From contig JACOUC010000023.1 of the NCBI GenBank assembly GCA_016178055.1, positions 1 through 34,812 on the forward strand: a DNA stretch of 34,812 nt, in the 5' to 3' direction. Made by a program: the position numbers and the translations under genes. Origin of the DNA: Chlamydiota bacterium (lineage in GTDB: Bacteria > Auribacterota > JACPWU01). The notes beneath the pieces were generated by a model. It saw nothing but the letters and a program-made list of their open reading frames with translations. It was not told where the DNA came from and ran no database searches. This document shows positions 33,501-34,812 of the stretch, one piece after another. The first letter of the stretch is position 1. Every line of letters begins with the position of its first letter.

Positions 33501-34812
33501 TCAAAAACAGGTCGCGGAGTATAAAACATTTCTTACGCGTTATATGCCTGAGGTGTTGGCGACTTTGGATATGGACGAGGGTGTGCTTGCGCAGGTTGGG
33601 AATGGGGCGGCTTCCAGCAAGGCAGCATTAGAACAAAGATTGATGGAAATTCTCCCTCGCTTTCAGGCCTTCTTTTTTAAACCACCCAATGGCTATGATG
33701 ATTTTGCAGCTCTCATTTCACCCTCCCCTCAGTCCCCTCCCATCGAGGGAGGGGAAGTACAAGGAGGAAAAGATTTTGCGCTTCATGCAGATGCGCATTT
33801 TGGGCATCATCAGACTTTGCCAGGTCCAGACCAAGAACAAAATATTTACATCGCTTCTCCTGCCTTCGACAAGAAAACGGAAGGAGAGAAATTAGAAATG
33901 ATTGCCCATGAATTGGTGCATCTTGTTTTGGGGCGTGGGGATGATGTGCATACACTCGCGAATCGGGTGGGGGCGGCGGTGAGGAGAAAGTATGATGAGA
34001 AAAATTTTGACTTGGTTCAAGTGCAAGAAAAGATGGGGAAGTTTTTAGGTGCGAAGGAAGCGCTTTTAAAAGCTGTTCATGAGGGAAATCAAGACGCTGC
34101 GCTCGCTCAATACAATCTTTTGAGTGAAGCAGTTGCTGAGTTGGCACAAAATAAAATTCTAGAGATATCGAAAGAGACGTTAATTGAAGTTTTGATGGAG
34201 GTTTCTGAATATCGTGATTTCATTCAGACTTTGGTTTTCTATATTCAGCATGGAGGTCTTTCAAGGGAAGAGGTGGAGAAACTGCTTGAGGTTTTGAAGT
34301 CTTATGATCCCTCGAAAATGGTTGTAGAAATGAGAGAGTTGGGAGTAGAGCAATTTCCAACTTTGATGCAAGGGGAGATTCCCAAAATTGTTGAAGAGGT
34401 AATAAATTCTGTTTTTGAAGATGATGAGGGTGAAAGGAATAAGAGGCGTCCGCAGATTTTGGGGGCGATCAAGACCCATGCATTGGCGAATCAATTTCCA
34501 GAAGGTACGTTTACAACCTATGATTTTCAAGATAAAGAAAAAAAATTAAAACTTTTAGCTCGACTTGCTCGGTTAACAATCAATGTCGGAGCAGCTGAAG
34601 CCAATGCAGATAAAGAATTGGGTGTTGTACACTTAAGTGCGACCAAGGGCTGGGATGCTCGGAAACTGAGAGTGGCATTGAAACATGAGCTTGTTCATTG
34701 GCTGGCTTTTAACAAAGTTTTAAAAATTGATCCGAGTTGGGAATTTACAACGTTTGCAGCCCATTCCGCAGATCGTATCATTGGCTTTGCTGAGGGTGTT
34801 TCAGAAGACGAA
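30529..34812 (+). CDS. Giant exported protein: Tiki/TraB/ChaN-like N-terminal domain, in-frame inserts, two HELVH motifs (partial, runs off right edge)
   Basis: I translated every line and found no stop for 1428 codons. The signal peptide ends at AFA (residue 37); ATG 30541 is an equally good start. Residues about 85-505 resemble Tiki-superfamily (TraB/ChaN) proteins: VIIVQDIHVQPEAQKNIAKM, IGVEGASGPLD, GILTGPEM, WGIEDVGLYREN and, near the end, VVGGFHSLALEE (G493-H496). Residues about 592-890 are read antisense through two foreign genes. From about 945 the protein is helical with HELVH at 1127-1131 (IAHELVHLVLG) and at 1386-1390 (LKHELVHWLAF), each a zincin-type HExxH. Repeat-encoded peptides lie at 250-269, 442-450, about 898-930 and about 1065-1078. 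Function is unknown; it is likely an envelope or secreted protein. Confidence 0.7.
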   Translation, partial: MQETMAKLTWWIRVFLLFPLTFSLVLDPSLLSQKAFAQPIAVKPITSNINSNSLMAPSLLDMDVSEENGLIERRWISPNPAESRKVIIVQDIHVQPEAQKNIAKMMERLTQDYGVHWIGVEGASGPLDISRLEKVEASLKKKEEVTHQYLKRGILTGPEMLSIIKDGKLGLKFWGIEDVGLYRENLKYFRETVRAREKVMEDLKGWIQEIRQLEKKTYSKELWEFEEKARAYEEGKLPVDWWIRSLVKIRNQKSNIKNQNDRSKIKNKKGQLLTRNLSLMLQISSLEKDLDLKKVEEERKTFLESLEKKLVKEEMVSVLKDSLLFRLGRMSEAKYYETLSPSLKNVSGAFPNLEKYIQAVLIQKELDWTSLTKEISRLEDEVRNKLMQSEGEEKLYEVSEQFKAIGKILNLELTRDGFEEYQEKGWGSVQKVREDVEYLMIQNQKSKIKNLLAGLQSSASFYQAALKRDHVLFANFIHQMEKEKIQEAAVVVGGFHSLALEENLKEKGISFIVLAPQLKHVEELTPYVDLMMADDILIPEENKNQHMAPPHAVDPREAVVQDLGLSGKATENVKGMTGEMTEQGVLSSGGGNVRSRELTPLQEPTGASRFSTTTTLFSRSLNSPRSTLPFIWSLIARMSDSMRTLLSSNFLSWDWVRAWPSLSSRSPAERDSRVPSVLPNLRSILSNLWSIFSNLWSILSNLWSTLSNFLSIFSNFSLLSSNPRFTRSLSPINPSPKTLNWLRISSRRTELYRWISSGVGMGFGVFFSFLSFIDRILVLGLSQVNRNLFFTLAVLENVKSQDLTPDSSSSDRNVNRYPTEFLDGQTGAGIQDLKTKEPPAPVDVAQNSVPNFNRLTDFRLFLELNIKGISLAVIIYFHLLFSFPIRIFHYMLKMLVSCHPRVFPDSNTRGHVLSGIHVFLDSRLKLAGMTDTGGRSILGKGRLFVNALGVLTTSAAGGNVASGNWTAEHEGDLHGIFKSLFGTDSDVSENYQKQVAEYKTFLTRYMPEVLATLDMDEGVLAQVGNGAASSKAALEQRLMEILPRFQAFFFKPPNGYDDFAALISPSPQSPPIEGGEVQGGKDFALHADAHFGHHQTLPGPDQEQNIYIASPAFDKKTEGEKLEMIAHELVHLVLGRGDDVHTLANRVGAAVRRKYDEKNFDLVQVQEKMGKFLGAKEALLKAVHEGNQDAALAQYNLLSEAVAELAQNKILEISKETLIEVLMEVSEYRDFIQTLVFYIQHGGLSREEVEKLLEVLKSYDPSKMVVEMRELGVEQFPTLMQGEIPKIVEEVINSVFEDDEGERNKRRPQILGAIKTHALANQFPEGTFTTYDFQDKEKKLKLLARLARLTINVGAAEANADKELGVVHLSATKGWDARKLRVALKHELVHWLAFNKVLKIDPSWEFTTFAAHSADRIIGFAEGVSEDE
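31276..31335 (+). repeat. AT-rich word repeat translated inside the giant gene
   Basis: AGAAATCAAAAATCAAATAT and following words encode RNQKSNIKNQNDRSKIKNKK in frame. This is nearly the peptide at the end of TsaD (KSNIKNQND). The stretch is 60 nt, a multiple of three. Only one arm of the fold-back is present. Confidence 0.75.
31852..31878 (+). repeat. Second AT-rich word repeat inside the giant gene
   Basis: Tandem AAAATCA words encode QNQKSKIKN at residues 442-450, again without breaking the frame. It is shorter than the copy at 31276. Confidence 0.65.
32301..32335 (+). repeat. Boundary repeat 1 (AATGTCAGAAGT...CTGACCCC)
   Basis: AAATGTCAGAAGTAGAGAAC followed by TGACCCCA marks the left edge of the module containing the antisense coiled-coil gene. 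It matches the sequence at 32915-32945 in design and is read as NVRSRELTP in the host frame. Confidence 0.55.
32331..32846 (-). CDS. Coiled-coil protein encoded antisense within the giant gene
   Basis: From ATG 32846 (MNERNEKKTPKPIPTPEE) the protein is 171 residues. Its centre is a run of heptad-like repeats, KFEKIDKKFERVDQRFDKID and so on, encoded by roughly 21-bp DNA repeats at 32574-32670. A C-terminal half with ESLSAGLLELSDGQ and DIRAIKDQIKGKVDL follows. It resembles small phage- or plasmid-type coiled-coil proteins of unknown role. An upstream ATG at 32924 would add 26 unconserved residues. The start at 32846 is preferred because a good promoter ends right before it, so the mRNA may be leaderless. 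The gene lies entirely opposite the open frame of the giant protein. Confidence 0.6.
   Translation of the reverse strand: MNERNEKKTPKPIPTPEEIQRYNSVLLEEMRSQFKVFGEGLIGLRERVNRGFDESNEKFEKIDKKFERVDQRFDKIDQRFEKIDQRFDKIDRRFGRTEGTLESLSAGLLELSDGQARTQSQLKKLEESNVRIESDIRAIKDQIKGKVDLGEFKLLENRVVVVEKRLAPVGS
32854..32882 (-). promoter_or_regulatory. Promoter of the antisense coiled-coil gene
   Basis: On the minus strand TTGACT (32882-32877) and TAGAAT (32859-32854) are 17 bp apart. Transcription should begin near 32847, essentially at the ATG. Confidence 0.6.
32915..32945 (+). repeat. Boundary repeat 2 (AATGTCAAAAGTCAAGACTTGACCCC)
   Basis: This copy resembles the one at 32301-32335 and contains the palindrome GTCAAGACTTGAC. 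It separates the coiled-coil module from the DUF2283 module and is read as NVKSQDLTP in the host frame. Confidence 0.6.
32947..33162 (-). CDS. DUF2283 family protein encoded antisense within the giant gene
   Basis: The 71-residue protein is a clear DUF2283 member: MKINYDRQADALYIQF at the start, then TIKIRDGILCDIDRSGRLFG, and LEILDASTRLPIEEL. The length is typical. The function of the family is unknown; members are often found near toxin-antitoxin or mobile loci. ATG 33162 is preceded by AAGGAG at good spacing, so it has its own translation signal. Its codons are in exact antisense register with the giant protein's codons. The host frame therefore stays open only because this gene avoids TTA, CTA and TCA codons. 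Confidence 0.8.
   Translation of the reverse strand: MKINYDRQADALYIQFQKKSKISQTIKIRDGILCDIDRSGRLFGLEILDASTRLPIEELGRVTIDIPVTAA
33221..33317 (+). repeat. GTCATCCCCG...CGGGAATGAC palindromic repeat inside the giant gene
   Basis: The ends GTCAT and ATGAC bracket two hairpins: CCCCGAGTGTT/AACACTCGGGG (33226-33257) and CCCGCTTAAAGCTTGCGGG (33293-33311). Such 'GTCATTCCCGC' repeats are widespread intergenic elements in bacteria. This one is read through as CHPRVFPDSNTRG...FLDSRLKLAGMTD. Confidence 0.7.
33721..33766 (+). repeat. CCCTCCCCTC...GAGGGAGGGG repeat inside the giant gene
   Basis: CCCTCCCCTCAGTCCCCTCC and GAGGGAGGGGAAGTACAAGG form an inverted pair, related to the spacer repeat at 22743-22825. 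It encodes a Pro/Ser/Gly linker (SPSPQSPPIEGGEVQGG) in frame. Confidence 0.55.

Noticed and set aside
33713-34147. A 144-codon minus-strand frame opposite the C-terminal part of the giant gene
   Set aside because: No recognisable family. The plus frame there contains a HELVH motif and continues on both sides.

Overview
The window is moderately AT-rich bacterial chromosome with many short operons. No rRNA, tRNA or complete autonomous transposon was recognised. Several features suggest an uncultured Gram-negative lineage, and I favour Candidatus Omnitrophota with modest confidence: a mycobacterial Sdh-2-like succinate dehydrogenase, duplicated GspE/PilB motor ATPases, abundant low-complexity intergenic 'word' repeats, and a giant secreted protein whose GGFH-containing N-terminal domain recalls large omnitrophotal proteins. 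That placement is inference; there is no marker rRNA here.

Layout. 1-3683 (minus): an sdhC-sdhA-sdhB operon in which a four-helix-bundle (23S intervening-sequence family) gene has replaced the 5' end of sdhA. 3732-4532: remnants of an AbiE type IV toxin-antitoxin pair. 4551-6194: a FecR-domain exported protein. 6331-8326: a DUF1802 protein, an unassigned structured-RNA candidate with a long closing stem, a metallo-beta-lactamase-fold hydrolase, and a small membrane-protein gene broken by in-frame TGA codons. 8386-9750: an M20 peptidase. 9780-11792: a tripartite hipB-hipS-hipT kinase toxin system lying between two large palindromic elements, one with an 8-bp direct repeat at its ends. 11824-14609: a secreted protein, a nucleotidyltransferase-fold protein and a GT-C membrane glycosyltransferase-like protein. 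14734-20598 (minus): the motor part of a type IV pilus/type II secretion machine (pilB-like, pilT, pilB, pilC). 20688-24418: a DUF234-type ATPase, then a PhoU-like protein and a Na/Pi cotransporter. 24484-27837: tsaD, an S41 processing protease and a UDP-glucuronate decarboxylase. 27924-29573: an RseC-like protein, an inositol-phosphatase-family enzyme and a RelE/YefM pair. 29831-30343: a lipoprotein. 30529-34812: one uninterrupted reading frame of 1428 codons that leaves the window.

The most unusual feature is that last frame. It encodes an exported protein with an N-terminal Tiki/TraB/ChaN-like domain and two HELVH zinc-protease-like motifs. It is punctuated by at least six kinds of repeat or foreign DNA, including two modules that each carry an antisense gene (a coiled-coil protein and a DUF2283 protein), and it stays open through all of them. 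The same AT-rich words also extend the C-terminus of TsaD, end the S41 protease, and supply the start region of the gene that truncates sdhA. The genome seems to host a family of short repeats that are repeatedly built into genes.
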